Notes: a model not told the origin generated them from the letters alone. A stretch of 64,000 nt of DNA from Halichondria panicea (GCF_963675165.1 NC_087378.1:6629205-6693204); one strand, 5' to 3'. Shown: positions 1 to 12,228, counted from the first letter of the stretch. Numbers and translations: made by a program.

Positions 1-87
1 AGCTTAACCATGTACTATAGCTGCCCTAAATTTACCATATCTATAGTAACTCAAATGACTGCTGTTTCTTCTACCCCCCCCCCCCAG

Positions 88-994
88 ATGACCTATTGAA
101 CCACCCGTGTCTAAAGCAGCTGGAACGAGACCTGGATATTCAGCATGCACACATGCGGCTATATTCGTCTGCTCAAGAGTGGTGCTCCGGCCTTGAAGCC
201 ACGCACACCTCGACATGCTGCTAGAAAGACATTCAGAGACAAAACTAAAAACGCGGAGATTTCCAGTTTCTTAGAAGACCTTCGTGAACTTGGTATTGGT
301 CAATCTCAAACTGAAGAGCCAACTGAAACCACAGTACAGAATGGAACTGAGGCAGAGGAGAGATCATGTTGTTCCGATAATTCAGAATTGAGTTTTGGAA
401 TACTATTCAGTGATAAGGACAACACAGCTGTATGTGACAAGGTAAGTCCAGCGTTGCCATGGTGCGCCTCACTGAGTGTATAAATAAATGCCAAATGTTA
501 GTTTATTGACTGTATGGTCAAATGTCATTTGTGTCTGGTCGTACTGACCGGACACATGCAAGAATGCAGTCATTCTAATTAAACGTCCGATCAATGACCG
601 ATGGCAGTGAGTAATTTCTAACACTGCAGTGATGCCCTATTGCAGATCAGAGAGTATGAACTGTTATAATTATGCGGAGAACCTTCAGAGGCAGATCCAG
701 TCAAACAGACTCTCACTCATGGCACTAGAGCTGCTCTCCTTCATCAGCTCTTATCAGGTGAGCTGTTCATTTTGTCCAGTGCATCCTCTACTGTATATTA
801 TGGCAGGTTGTTCCCTTAACATCTAACATCACTCCAAATTGTCACATCCCACCCACTCATGACCCTTACAGGATGTCCCCTTCTTTATGGAAGGCTTGGA
901 GAGCTCCCACTTCACAGACTCTGCCCCAAGCACGCCCCCAATCCCCATGCCAACCAGAAACCTCATGTTCCACAACAGGGCCTTAGCAGACTGA
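88..994 (+). CDS. 3' part of an unrecognised gene
   Basis: I do not recognise the product. The last two exons are well supported: 645-757 (acceptor ttgcag, donor gtgagc) and 872-994 (acceptor cttacag, stop TGA), giving a tail that contains YNYAENLQRQIQ and ends HNRALAD. Upstream, 145-441 is open and ends at a good donor (gtaagt), encoding a charged stretch with SSFLEDLRELGIG. A second frame, open from 88 to about 222, encodes a helical-looking stretch beginning DDLLNHPCLKQLERDL. The two upstream frames do not join directly, and the 441 donor is phase 0 whereas the 645 exon needs phase 2. So either a small exon is missed or there is an indel. The 5' end lies outside the window. Confidence 0.4.
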
Positions 995-1136
995 GATAAT
1001 TAAAACTATTGGGCAATAATTATAGCAATTTGTGTTTGTATGATTGTGAATAAATAATTGTATAATTATACAGGTATATAATTTGACTGCATGTTATGGC
1101 AATTTTGAAGGTGATAAAAAAATGTTCAGTGTTGAA

Positions 1137-3132
1137 TCATCTGGTATGGGCGTTTGAGTGGGTGTAAGGGGGTGTGGTTATCTCTGAACCAGTCAAAGCC
1201 CCGTGTTGCTTCAGATATTCTGCCACCTCCGAGTGACCAAATATGTACGCCTCATCAAGAGGGGTCCTGGCCCAACGGTCTTTCGGGTTTTTGAGTACAG
1301 ATACCGTGGAAATCAGGAACTCAACAACACTCAAGTGACCTGGAGGAGGAATATACATAGTGTTAAGTTATACCAGCATAGTAAGTCAGAATCGTTACTT
1401 TCAACAGTTCAGGACTGTCAAAAATGTTACATGTATATATGTGCTTTTTCGCGAGAGTGTGATGCAACATAATAATTTGTGAGTTAACACAACACTAGCG
1501 TAACCAGCTCTTGTAACCATAGATGTACGTAAGTTCAAGACATGCCTAAAGCTAAGGACAGAGTAATGTATTAATCACAGCAATGTAAAGAGTTGACCAC
1601 CCACCACCCGGGTACCTTCAGCAGCTCCAATGTGGAGTGGGGTCCTGCCGTCATAGTTACACTGTGAGAGGTTGATCCCAGCCATGGCGTAGCGTTGCAG
1701 AGAGCTAACTGCCCCGGAGTGAGCCGCATACATGATGGAGGTGACCTCCAGTTCCTTGTGCTCCCCTCTCCTCCTCCGAGGGTCTGTCTTGGAGTTCACT
1801 TGTAGGAGACTGTCATAGTTGTGGAAGTTGAATCGCTCTACAAAGCTCTGTGTGTGAGGGGGTGGCGGGGGCAGTTAAAGTTTGTGTGAAGTTGAAAATT
1901 CAATGGTCCTGTCCTAGAATTGGGGTTTTAAAAATAATTGTGCACATAATTATAGTACACTATAATGAATTCATACGCCTTCAGGCTGGGAAAATGATGG
2001 AGAGTCTTTCCATAATATATCGGCCAATAATTTTTACACAGTATTAATATGGCAAGATGTAGAAGGGCTGACAGGGAATGACATGCTAAGAATGTGACAT
2101 CAAAGCTCGATCTATAGATCATGTGACACCCACCTCACAGAACTGCAGGCCTCTCAGACTGTTGCCATTCTTGTTGACCTTGGGGCTATAGAGACAAAGG
2201 CCCATCACGTTGGGTACCACCAGTAGGATCACGCCAGACACTCCGGACTTGGCGGGGAGACCAACCTGGGTGTGTGTGTGTGTGTGTGTGTGTGTGTAGG
2301 GGGGTTAGAATAAAGGAGTAATCTGAAGTCTGTATTTGGGAGAAAGGAAGTTGTGAGAATAAAGGAGTAATGTGAAGTCTACAAAGAGTGTATTTGGGAG
2401 AAAGGAAGTTGTGACTTAAAGAAGATGTTTCGGGTGTGTTTTGATAAAGGACTTACAGCGAATGAGAATTCTCCGGCTGAGTCGTACATACCACAAGAGT
2501 GCATTAGAGTGAGTGTGTTCCGTACGGCATCCAGACCCACCACCTGCACCATGGTTACCAGTAATAACAACATGGTATATCCGATTAAGTTATATACAAG
2601 ATATTTATCAATAACGTCTGTTTAAGTTGTTTTCACCTTCTTCCCAGTGATGGGGCAGTAGCCAGCGTTGGCCAGAGTGGCGGCCATGACAGCACCACTC
2701 TCACAGTCAACCTCAATAGAACAAAGCTGTATAAAGCATACATGTAAGATAAGAAAGGTCAAAGGTTATTACGACATGACAGACATGTCTAGCTGGCACT
2801 GCATTTAGTTGAAGTTGCTTGGAAGCAATGCACCTACTTACCCTGGTGTAGAACTTGAGTGTGTCTTTAAGGTCAGCTTCTTCAGGGAACACCTACATAC
2901 ACACACGTATAGTTATTATGTTACCGAGTGCATCTCATTTGCACATCAAAACAGAAGCGCATAAGCAGTAATTGGAGTAATAGTCGGCTCAGGTTAGTCA
3001 GGTACACGTATAAGGTCTATACTGTATGATGTATTTATAAGTAAATCAAGCTAGGAACCACTCATATGTATGAAGTGCCGTTTATATACGCCGTGTGTGT
3101 GTGTGGGGGGGTGGGGGTGTGCATGCCGTGTT

Positions 3133-3191
<59 letters not shown>

Positions 3192-5564
3192 TGTGTGGTG
3201 TGTGTTGTGTGTGTGTGTGTGGTTGTAACATTGATTTTTAGTAAATATCCGTGGCTCGAGGAATAGCGCCATCTCATGGACATGTTCCTTAAAAAAAGGA
3301 TTTTGATACAAACGGCACTCCATACATATGTATGTATGACACCATTAAGGCTGACCCACCCCCATGCTTTTCATGTAGTGCAGTAGAGCATAGTTCCTGT
3401 CGGCTGTTGCCATCTCAGAGTCACAAGTGCTAATGTCACACTTGAGTGCTTTCTCAGGAAGACCAGCCATGTCACAAAACTTCTTGAGCATCTGCAATGT
3501 GCAAAAACTTAGTAATGTATAATGCATCTATACATGTACATGTACCAGTCAGAATTCAAATTTGAAAGGTCCAAGAAAACAAAAACGGTGAAATAAGCTC
3601 AAATATCAAGGGCTTATAAGAAGCCGTTATAGTATTTGGTCTAATCGATAGGCATGATTTAAAAACCCTACAGAATAGTATGTTTTAGTAGGCCTTCCTA
3701 TTGAAATCATAACACCAATCATTAGAATAACAGTATGCTTAAGTATGCAGCTTACAAAGTTGACTTTCTCGTTGATGGGAAGAGATTGTTTGACGAGTGA
3801 ACACAGAATGAGGGCTCCCGCGTTTATCATCGGATTGTGTGGCTTGACTGTGTGGAAGGGGGGGGGGGTAAGGTGTGGGGACCTTGAAGTATTAGTAGTT
3901 ATGTAACATCTTGAATAGTAGTAGTTATGTATCATTATCCATGGTATTTATTACAACGACCGTACAGAAAGTGCGATTCATGATTCATTGGAAATTGGAA
4001 ATCAACTCAATAAATGGATATTACCACCTTCATGTACTGCTGATATTACCCAGTTAAGTTGTATAATATGCCACGCCCACTACACACACACACACACACA
4101 CACCCATACTCACAGTCATCGTTGAGCACGAGAGAGTTGAAGGACTTGCCACTCGGCTCCTTGCCCACGTAGCGATGGACCTTCTCCACACCGTACTCAT
4201 CCACCACAATGGAATAGCTGAAACACTTGCCCCCACTCTGAATCGTGAACTTCTCACTACAGTCGCCGACTGAGTGCCTGCAGAAGATGAGGAGTATTGA
4301 GACAATGTACACATAATTCCATTCCTAATTTATGCACACAAACGCAGTAGATCTAGTACAGAGATAAAACCCCCCTGAAGTATTTTGATGAATATGTAGC
4401 CATACCACAACAGTTAGTTACACATGCCAACTAATCAACCGCTCATATTATATCAAGCTACCTCTGTCCGTCAATTGTGCAGAGAGACACCCCCCAAAGG
4501 TCAGGGTTCACGTCCGCCAGAGCCGGTATGTAGTTAGCAACCTGAAGTAAGCATCAGTACAATTAATATAATACGTGTACTTAACAAAATAGCTTGTTCC
4601 TAGGGGTATTGCACAATCATAATTCTGACAGTGATTTCCAGTGTGACCTACTTTTACCTCATCTGTACAAGAACCCACCCCCCTAGTAACACTGATAGTC
4701 CTCTATTCGTCAACACTAACCATTACAATTAAGGCTACAACACCTCCCGAATTCCACTCAGATTATAACATACCTCTCCGTCTTGGTTGGACGCACAGTC
4801 GCTATAGATACCCTCCACCGCTTGTGTGAAGTTGGAGAACTCAGGGATGATGACCTTCCCTCGTAGTGCCTTCTCTATCAGTGGAATGTTACTGCTCACA
4901 GCTCTGTGTGTGTGTGGGTGTAAATCAAGACTCTATACATCAGTATATTGTGTCTATCTGTACGGTTATTGTTTCAACCATTGAGGGAAAATAGGCAATA
5001 TCAAGCAATGAAACTTCACACATTTACTTCTAAACTCGTGTAACCTCAAACCAACAAGAAGGGCCCATATGACTCACTCTATAAAGGCCTCTTGTGAGAG
5101 CTTCTGGTCCACAGTTGCCTCCTCCATCTTACTGAATGTAGGCTGCAATCTGGGGTCGCTCAGTAACAGACCAGTCTTGGTTATATCCTGAAGTCAAAAT
5201 AGATGCATTAATTAAATAATAAAAGTTATGCTAGTTACAGAGTAGATATTGAAATATCGTGGTATTATCTGTGTACCTCTTGGAAGTCCTTTGCAGCAAT
5301 GCAACCATCAGAGGCTGTGTACAGTTGCAGCAGTCTATTATACATGTCCTCATACCTCAGTCGACCCTCCCCATCCACAGTCAGAGTAGGAGATACTCTA
5401 CTCCCAGTAATACTGGTCAGGTACCTTCTGAGCTGGGGAGCCCGGACCAGTCTTCTCAAGCTCAAGAGAGACACTCTCTGCATCATGACTTTCTCTGCTC
5501 TGACAAGTGAGTCCTCGACGCGACAAGCTGAATTATAAGTGGGTGGGTTCAGATTTGTACTCAA
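1137..5564 (-). CDS. GLS: Glutaminase, kidney type, mitochondrial
   Basis: Hydrolyses glutamine to glutamate and ammonia in mitochondria. Thirteen exons: 5277-5564, 5078-5187, 4774-4903, 4462-4541, 4114-4277, 3756-3847, 3360-3491, 2842-2892, 2637-2726, 2457-2543, 2134-2265, 1616-1847, 1137-1339; phases agree and total 596 residues. Seen: the serine-dependent beta-lactamase-like core with the S-x-x-K motif QSGGK (Ser217, Lys220), [40 protein letters not shown] and [10 protein letters not shown], then ankyrin repeats ([23 protein letters not shown]). These residues match the catalytic set known for the family. The first ATG gives 26 extra residues; the second (about 5486, [15 protein letters not shown]) starts a typical basic mitochondrial presequence and is my preferred start. 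HMG-CoA lyase follows 133 bp upstream on the same strand. Confidence 0.95.
2270..2298. repeat. (TG)n microsatellite in GLS intron
   Basis: Simple TG dinucleotide run directly upstream (gene sense) of the exon at 2134-2265. It forms the polypyrimidine-like side of that acceptor, so length change could affect splicing. Confidence 0.8.
3095..3231. repeat. Long (TG)n microsatellite in GLS intron
   Basis: About 130 bp of TG/TGTGG repeats inside a GLS intron. They give repetitive Cys-Val and Thr-His open frames with no coding value. Confidence 0.9.
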
Positions 5565-5697
5565 TGCACTCCGGATGTAAGACAGGATATCGATATTGTG
5601 TGAATGTAAACGTCACAAAATTAATCACCATGTATATACAGACAAAAAATCATATTGACCAATGGTTAAAAACACAACACAACACACGATGATTTGG

Positions 5698-7707
5698 TCA
5701 CAGTCTAGATTTGCTATTCATTGCACGAGCTACTTTAGAAGTTGGTTCTCTATTCAGTTGGTTAGAAATGTACTTGCTAGCCTCCAGGAGTTTACTCATA
5801 TCAATTCCCTGCGTTAGAAACACACAGTCAGTCATTCAATGAACTCACAATAGCATCGTTTCACTCACTGTTTGTATGCCTAGCCCATTCAACATGTACA
5901 CCACATCCTCAGTAGCCACATTGCCTGAGGCCCCTGGGGCATAGGGACAGCCCCCTAGCCCCGATATCGATGTGTCCACTACCGAGACTCCCGCCTGAAG
6001 AGCTATCAGAATATTGGCCAGTGCTTGTCCATAAGTGTCGTGACAGTGAACGGCCAGACAGGAAGCAGGAAGCTGTGACATCACTTCCTCTAGCATGGCT
6101 GCCATAGTTCCTGTAGAGAAGGTAAGGTGACCCCAGTATAGATGAGCAAGTAGAATTTTAACCCAGTCTAGATGATTCGATTTCCTCAAGGACTTCAACC
6201 ACATAGTATTGTGAAATTAGAAGCAAAGGTTGCAGATTTGCAATTTACCTGGAGTGCCAACTCCAATCGTATCACCTAGAGAGATCTCATAGCATCCGAG
6301 GTTCTTTAACTTGACTGCTACCTACAGCAATCAATACATACCTACTATTCATTCTAAACACAAAACAACAGTCACCTCTGCCACTTTACTTGGAGACACC
6401 TTTCCCTCATAGGGACAACCAAGCACACAGGACACATACCTATTATTATTATTATTATAGACAAGAGGTATAAAAATAATATTATGAAATAATTATGAAA
6501 TTATGAACAAAACAAAATAACAATCGATCCCCTCACCCTCTCACTGGTACACTCATCTTTGCGGCCGCCTCACACAGCTCTCTAAATCTCTCTATGCTCT
6601 CATCAATAGAACAGTTGATGTTCTTCCTGTAAACAAAACAGGAAGGAAGGGACACTCAGTCACAGCTATTCACTCTATTCAACGACTGCTCACTCACTGA
6701 CTGAACGATTCAGAGGCTGCCCCAAAGATGGCCACTTCCGTAGCTCCACAAGAAATCTAAGTACACACAACACAGGACAGGGTAGGGTAAGGACACAAGG
6801 CCATTCTTACCGCCTCCTCGAATCCCTTCAGGTTGGGAGTGAGCACGGGGTAGGTCACACCAGGCACCCTCTGTATACCCGCCATTACCTCACTGTGGTC
6901 ACTCATCTGAGAGAAATTATAGCATACAAGAAATGAGGATAACTACACCACTATTTTACTTTACACCTTACTGTAGTCAATAGCTATTGTAACTACCTCT
7001 GGGGGCCTAGCAGCAGAGTTGGACGAGGCTACATGTATAATAATAATTATACCGTACAACTGGAAAATTTGCTGCTCTCTATTAACCTGCCAAACTACAC
7101 CCAAAACATCATATCCGGCCGTAATAAACGTACAAAATTACATTGAAAACCCAAGTATTATATTTGGCAGATGAGCCGGCTGCAATGACAATAGTGTCCA
7201 CTGGAAAACTTTATTACTTTGATTTGGCGATCTCCGCCAAAATCGCCAAATTAAAACACCTACCAGTTATACGGTAGCTATTGTAGCCATACAGGAATTT
7301 ATAATAGGCTACCTGGGGACAATAAAATGTATGTACCTGTGGCACCCACTTTGGTGAGACAAAGCTGGTTGCTTCGATCACTTTGAGGCCAGTCTGAGAG
7401 AGCTTGTTGATGAGAGTGACTTTGGTCTCAGTGGGAACACTGACTTTCTCGTTCTGGAGTCCGTCTCTGGGACCCACCTCCACAATCTTGACTGACTGGG
7501 GTAGTAGTGAGCTTTGCATCTTGACCTACGCATAGGGAGGGATCCAGGCAGGTGAGAAGGGGACAGGGGCGGGGGGATAATGGCTGTACAACCATAGATC
7601 TATGGTACAACGTTACTAGAGGAGGCACTTACTTGCTGTGTGAGCTCTAGTATAGAGGACAGTCCTCTCTGACTTATTAGCCTTGATCTTTGAAGCATTC
7701 TCCACAT
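5698..7707 (-). CDS. HMGCL: Hydroxymethylglutaryl-CoA lyase
   Basis: Cleaves HMG-CoA to acetoacetate and acetyl-CoA (ketogenesis, leucine breakdown). Nine exons: 7633-7707, 7337-7525, 6811-6906, 6698-6756, 6537-6626, 6376-6439, 6249-6321, 5869-6110, 5698-5808; 332 residues against 325 in human. Seen: basic presequence [16 protein letters not shown], then [12 protein letters not shown] (catalytic Arg-Asp), [35 protein letters not shown] (metal-binding His pair) and the signature loop [14 protein letters not shown] with the catalytic Cys. The protein ends in Ser-Arg-Leu, a possible type 1 peroxisomal signal; human HMGCL ends Cys-Lys-Leu and is dual-targeted. No broken exon seen. Confidence 0.96.
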
Positions 7708-8008
7708 CTCAAATGAAATCCGGCTAGCGCTTGACGCTATTAGTAAAGTGTGTGACTGTAAAGATCGTTAATGATACAAATAATTAATTTTGACCTCGAT
7801 AGGAGGCCGCAGTGCAAATAATACGCTCTGATTTTATATAATGTAGAATGATAGATTTTAGTACACAGACAAATTACAGTGCTCAGTTCAGACAAAATAA
7901 TTATGAAACTGTTGTTATGTTTGTTCCATGGGGGCACTGCGATTGGCGATTGGGGTTGTCGTACCACTGATCAACGTTCACATAGCTGACTGTATGCATA
8001 TGCAAGGA
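7708..8008. other. Gap between HMGCL start and NKAIN 3' end
   Basis: About 300 bp, AT-rich. It should contain the HMGCL promoter and the NKAIN 3' UTR. An open stretch at about 7740-7967 (-) could be an alternative spliced NKAIN C-terminus (acceptor atcag near 7967), but I see no support that decides this. Confidence 0.5.
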
Positions 8009-11000
8009 TCAATTAACAATTTTACTGTAAACGTTCAACTTACAGTCTTCCTCGTCATCATTATTCACTGTCTGCTGTTGATCATGTGTCTCCTCCCTGG
8101 AACAAAGTAGTGGCAGAAGGAATAGTATTGCAACCACCTGACGAAAGGCAGATCATAATTTATTAAATACTGAGCAATGTGGTAAAGACACTTACAGCAA
8201 GAAACATGTACACTGCAGCATGAATGGTCTCAATTGTCTGCAGAAAACCAAAATCACACAACTGAATTACTTGTGTAGCATAATTATAATTGTTTGTACC
8301 ACATATGTGAGAACACAGATCCTTGACTCTTCACTAGCTACCAATGTGTCGTTAGCAGGCATTGTAGTGTTAACACTGCAACCAGGTCCATTAGTCCTCC
8401 ACCAGTTGTCATTTCCCAGTTTCAAACCAAGAATGTCCTCATTCTGAATATAAGGTGGCATTATGCGACACTATAAAAATGGAGTTTTTCTTACCTGTGC
8501 TAACAGTCCAATGTCCTGATAGATAAGCACTATGACAATGTTTAGTCCAATTGAAATGATATTCCAGACAATGTACTGTATAAAAAATTGCCAGTGGTAA
8601 TATGCCAGATGAACAACAAAAATTGGAAATGGATAGTGCATTGTATTTGATTGGAAATTACAAGAGTATAATAGATAATACAGAGGAAGTAAATGATGAC
8701 GCACGCCGCACGCCCCTTGACAATTGTTGCTATCCCCCACCTTGGAGGGCAGGTATATGTTGGAATGCTGCATGGAAGGCAAGTCAGAGTACTTTTCGGG
8801 ATTTTCTAGGGAATCTAGGGCTAGATATATGAAGGGTAAGTGTTTGGCACAAGCTTAATCTGTGATCCTTACGTCATTAATAACTGGACTGACTTTCCTG
8901 ATGTCCTCTACCTGATGTTTAGCCTCGATCCCAGGCCGATCCGTCTCCAATTGAACGCTAGGTCGCCTACTAGGCCTTGGTATTGATTGTATTTGGGCGT
9001 GATCTGGGCGTGGTTTTTTAATAAATTGACACTGTGGTACAACAAAAAATGAATCCTCCAACAGTGGTCTTCAAAAACAGCCTCTGGGGCAGTATACAGC
9101 AGGAAATACTTCCCAGAAGACACTTCTTTGGCAGTGGCAACCAAATCTTTGTCGATTCCTTTATTGCTACTGAGGATGGCAGCAGAAACACCTCTATTGT
9201 TTAGACTCCTGACCTGGTCAATCATGAGTCTCATGATGAGAGATACAAGGGGAGAGACAATTAACAAGAACAACACTTTTGTCAACAGGAGGAGCCTTGG
9301 TCCTACCTAGCTTGTAGTCCATTAAAAAGGGTAGCAACTGATATAGCAGAGAGACTTGCCATACCCCGTTGGGAACCAGATAAACACGTCCCTTCCCTCA
9401 AACAGGAGCTTGAGAGCCTGGGCCTGTTCTGCCATGAGAGTGAGGCATCTTGCTTCAAACAAGACAACGCGTTGCATGCCATAGCTAGCTAGTTATAAAT
9501 TGAGAACATGACACGGAGCTACATTACTGTAAGTTTTACGAGAGTAAAATGCCTCTACGTACACCTTTAGTATTACAGAAAAAAAGCAGGAAACAAAATG
9601 TGAAGAATCTCTGCTTTAGTTTCCGGTTCCTGCCACGCCCAGATACAATCAATACCAGGCCGTATTTTTCAACTTCGTTCTATTAAAAAAAATCGGCCTG
9701 GGACCGAGGCTACCTGATGTTATGATGCTAAGTATATAGATATAACGCTATAAGTCTTAACACTCAAACTTGGGAAGAAGTCTAGCTATAAGTGCAGTCT
9801 GTTTGAGTGTACAGGTACTGTATTGTCTGTGCAAGCTTGGGAAGGCATGCTGATGGGGATTGCTCCATATAATCGGGGATAGATTCGCAGTCATGTATAA
9901 TTATGTGTATGATGTAGGTCAAACCATCACAAACGTATATTTGCTCATAATATTACCGTGAGAAGAATGAACCCTCCTGTAAGGCTTGGCGAGATGTAGT
10001 GTAACGGACCTGGGCTCCTCCCAGCTGCACTATCTCTATAACCTATCAGCTCTTTGAGGATGCTCAAAGCCGCTCATTTCATATCAGTATGCTGCACACC
10101 TCGTAAATTGAGACAATTGTTTGGATGTGTGCAATAGACAAAGGACATGTCTGGCAACTGGGTTACTCCTCCCACATGCTTACTTGTTGTGACTAAATGA
10201 GTCTTGTTGTCTCCAATGAAATAGTAGGCATGCAAACAGACACGTATACAAAATTCGTTCAACTATGACATGATGAGATTTACACAACACTTGAAGCTGG
10301 GACTCAATGTAAACACTCACTAGAAACTCTGTACTGTAACAAAGTACACTCTTTATTAATTTGTTGAGTCTATACCAGTGTGTTTACAGTTATAGTTTAT
10401 GTTATTCATGTCCAAGGACTATAGTGTCAGATCAGAGCAAAACATAGTTGAACAAGCAGACTGAAGTAGATATAGCAATAAGATTATAGTCATTGATATT
10501 ATGGTCAGACACATGCACATACAGTAGGGGGGAGACTATATAATTATATCGGCTTAATTCAGGGCGTAAATTACCACATAGTCAATAGAACTTTGGCATG
10601 AGAAATTCTCCTCTATTGTGTAAAATTGCACAATTCATGCATGGGCATCATTTTGATTCAGCTACATTTGTACAAGCCCTACTAGTTTTGATTCTACATA
10701 CAGACTCTCACCACTGCCATTGCAATTTTTTCCTTGATACAGGTTCCCAATAGTCCAGTTATAGTGCAGATGAGGTTCATGCCATTGACCAGCATTGTCC
10801 CCCACATCTGTCCAAACACGTCAAACACTAGTCGCTCAATACTCACCAGCTAAAAAAAATGGGTTAGCAAGCCATAAATTTATAGGACCGACCAGCAACT
10901 ACAATATCAAAAAGCCATGCACTGATTCTCTTGATGAGTGCATGGGTCAGTCAGTGATACTGGGACTTACCAAGGTTAGCAATAACAGCAAGTAGAAGAG

Positions 11001-11051
11001 AATAGCTAGTTTTCTTTTCCAACCATAATACAAATACTTAGACTTAGCCAT
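8009..11051 (-). CDS. NKAIN: Na/K-ATPase-interacting membrane protein (NKAIN family)
   Basis: Small four-pass membrane protein; family members bind the Na,K-ATPase beta subunit. Exons: 10971-11051, 10712-10849, 8495-8575, 8300-8443, 8196-8237, 8009-8137. All junctions are phase 0 and total 204 residues, the usual family length. Seen: N-terminal KRKLAILFYLLLLLTL, then LVSIERLVFDVFG (family pattern LVSVLERQVFDFLG), a second hydrophobic segment, YIVWNIISIGLNIVIVLIY, and the diagnostic WWRTNGPGCSVNTT, followed by a last hydrophobic helix and an acidic tail. The C-terminus is unsure: the reading above runs through a possible donor near 8044 to a TGA at 8009. Intron 2 is 2.1 kb and carries a transposon. 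Confidence 0.87.
8920..9712. mobile_element. Mutator-like element with long TIRs and captured helicase fragment
   Basis: Ends are TAGCCTCG...CGAGGCTA. About 90-bp imperfect terminal inverted repeats run from 8920-9012 and 9632-9712; both include CCCAGGCCG near the end and GGTATTGATTGTAT further in. It is bounded by a perfect 9-bp direct repeat, CCTGATGTT at 8911-8919 and 9713-9721. Long TIRs with a 9-bp target duplication fit Mutator-like elements. The interior holds a RecQ-type helicase fragment and no transposase that I can see. It lies in NKAIN intron 2. Confidence 0.8.
9030..9477 (-). pseudogene. RecQ-type DNA helicase fragment, frameshifted
   Basis: Reading on the - strand: an N-terminal piece with a Walker A motif in DVFIWFPTGYGKSLCY, then a downstream piece in other frames with IVSPLVSLI, IDQVRSLNNRGV and GKYFLLYTAPEAVFED. 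This order matches helicase motifs 0, I, Ia and the segment before the DEAH box in RecQ-family proteins. At least two frame changes (near 9335 and near 9260) and the absence of the DEAH box and the whole second RecA domain show it is a dead partial copy. It sits entirely inside the TIR-bounded element. Confidence 0.75.
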
Positions 11052-11204
11052 CTTTCACTCAGTAGCTCTGAATTAGGGTACACATGTATCTGCTTTTTAA
11101 GCTCAATTAGAATCTACTGAGCATGCGCAAAACAATTAATCAAAAACGCGTAAATAAATATTCAGTGGCTACATCTATCTCAGTTTGTATAATTATCCGT
11201 TCAT

Positions 11205-12031
11205 CTATCCTGTCTTTTCAGGCTTTCCTGAACAGCCGTACATTTTTTTCTGTTCGAACATCAAATCTGCAGAATAGATTAATGTAATAACTCCGATGAA
11301 AAGGACATAATTTACTTACCTAGACCTTTTACCAGGCCAACTAGGTTCTTGTAGTTCTGTCCTGCATCACAATAGGCCCCCTCAATACGAGAGATAGAGA
11401 ATGCCTAATTAATAACAACAATTATTTAGCATTGCACAAACAGTTTGACATCCTACCTTCAACACAGCTTTAGTATCAGCTTTCTCTACAAGAAAATCAA
11501 GGGTATCATTGTAGTGATGAACTAAGGTACTGTGAATCCCCTGCAGCTGGTACTGGACGCTAATGTTGTCCTTGCGATAGTCAGTGCTGTTCACAAATTT
11601 GTAGCGGCCATCAGCACCTCCTGTGAAAGTTTTAGACGTTATTACAGAATGTCATGAGGTATGAGTAAAAAGCTCACCTTTCTTGAGGGAGTCCATCAGG
11701 GTATTGAAGACATCATCTGGGCCCTTTTCTGTGCAAAAAATTGAGCTAGCAGAAGAATACAGTAGATAACTCACCAAACATGAAATCAATAGAGCAGCAG
11801 GCATTGGCTGTAGAAAAGAAAAAGATCTCCATTTTTGAGAGATCACAATTTTTAAGAGATCATACTGCAGCAAATGTCATAGTGTGCTCAGATCAGCTAG
11901 CTACTTGTGTAAGCTAAGTCTATTAATTAACCACAAGATCCACAGTCAGGGTGATCACAGTCTGGTGGCTGACAGGCATAAGCACCAACAGCCAAAAGGG
12001 TGGCCACAACAAGGAGAGAGAGGTATCCCAT
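11205..12031 (-). CDS. Small secreted cysteine-rich protein
   Basis: Not recognised. Six exons: 11932-12031, 11775-11807, 11678-11728, 11457-11620, 11320-11404, 11205-11266; phases agree and give 164 residues. Seen: a clear signal peptide (MGYLSLLVVATLLAVGAYA), then a Cys cluster CQPPDCDHPDCGSC and NACC, a helical middle part (DDVFNTLMDSLKKGG, then a longer helix ending EKADTKAVLK) and two further cysteines (GAYCDAG, MYGCSG). Eight cysteines in the mature chain suggest disulfides and secretion. It starts 197 bp from CFAP95 on the opposite strand. Confidence 0.72.
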
Positions 12032-12155
12032 CGAGTCTTTAAGTCTAAGTCTTGTCTTTTTAATTAATAGGCTGGTTCAACTTTGCAGCTTCATAAACCA
12101 GACATGTGACCTTGCAGGATCAGCCCCACCCCTCTTTTTTCGTGCAAAAATCTCT

Positions 12156-12169
12156 GTTTCCATGGCAAA
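12156..12169. promoter_or_regulatory. RFX X-box-like site between secreted-protein gene and CFAP95
   Basis: The sequence GTTTCCATGGCAAA differs at two positions from the palindromic X-box GTTGCCATGGCAAC bound by RFX factors, the known activators of ciliary genes. It lies about 60 bp upstream of the CFAP95 ATG, in the 197-bp divergent region. Confidence 0.6.
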
Positions 12170-12228
12170 ATAATTACTAACATAGGTGGATTCATTCGAC
12201 CTGACAATGCTACCAAGTACCAATCAAC

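Noticed and set aside
3051-3323. Open frames rich in Thr-His or Cys-Val over the TG repeat
   Set aside because: They are simple dinucleotide translation inside a GLS intron; the same applies to 33091-33417 and 14219-14591.
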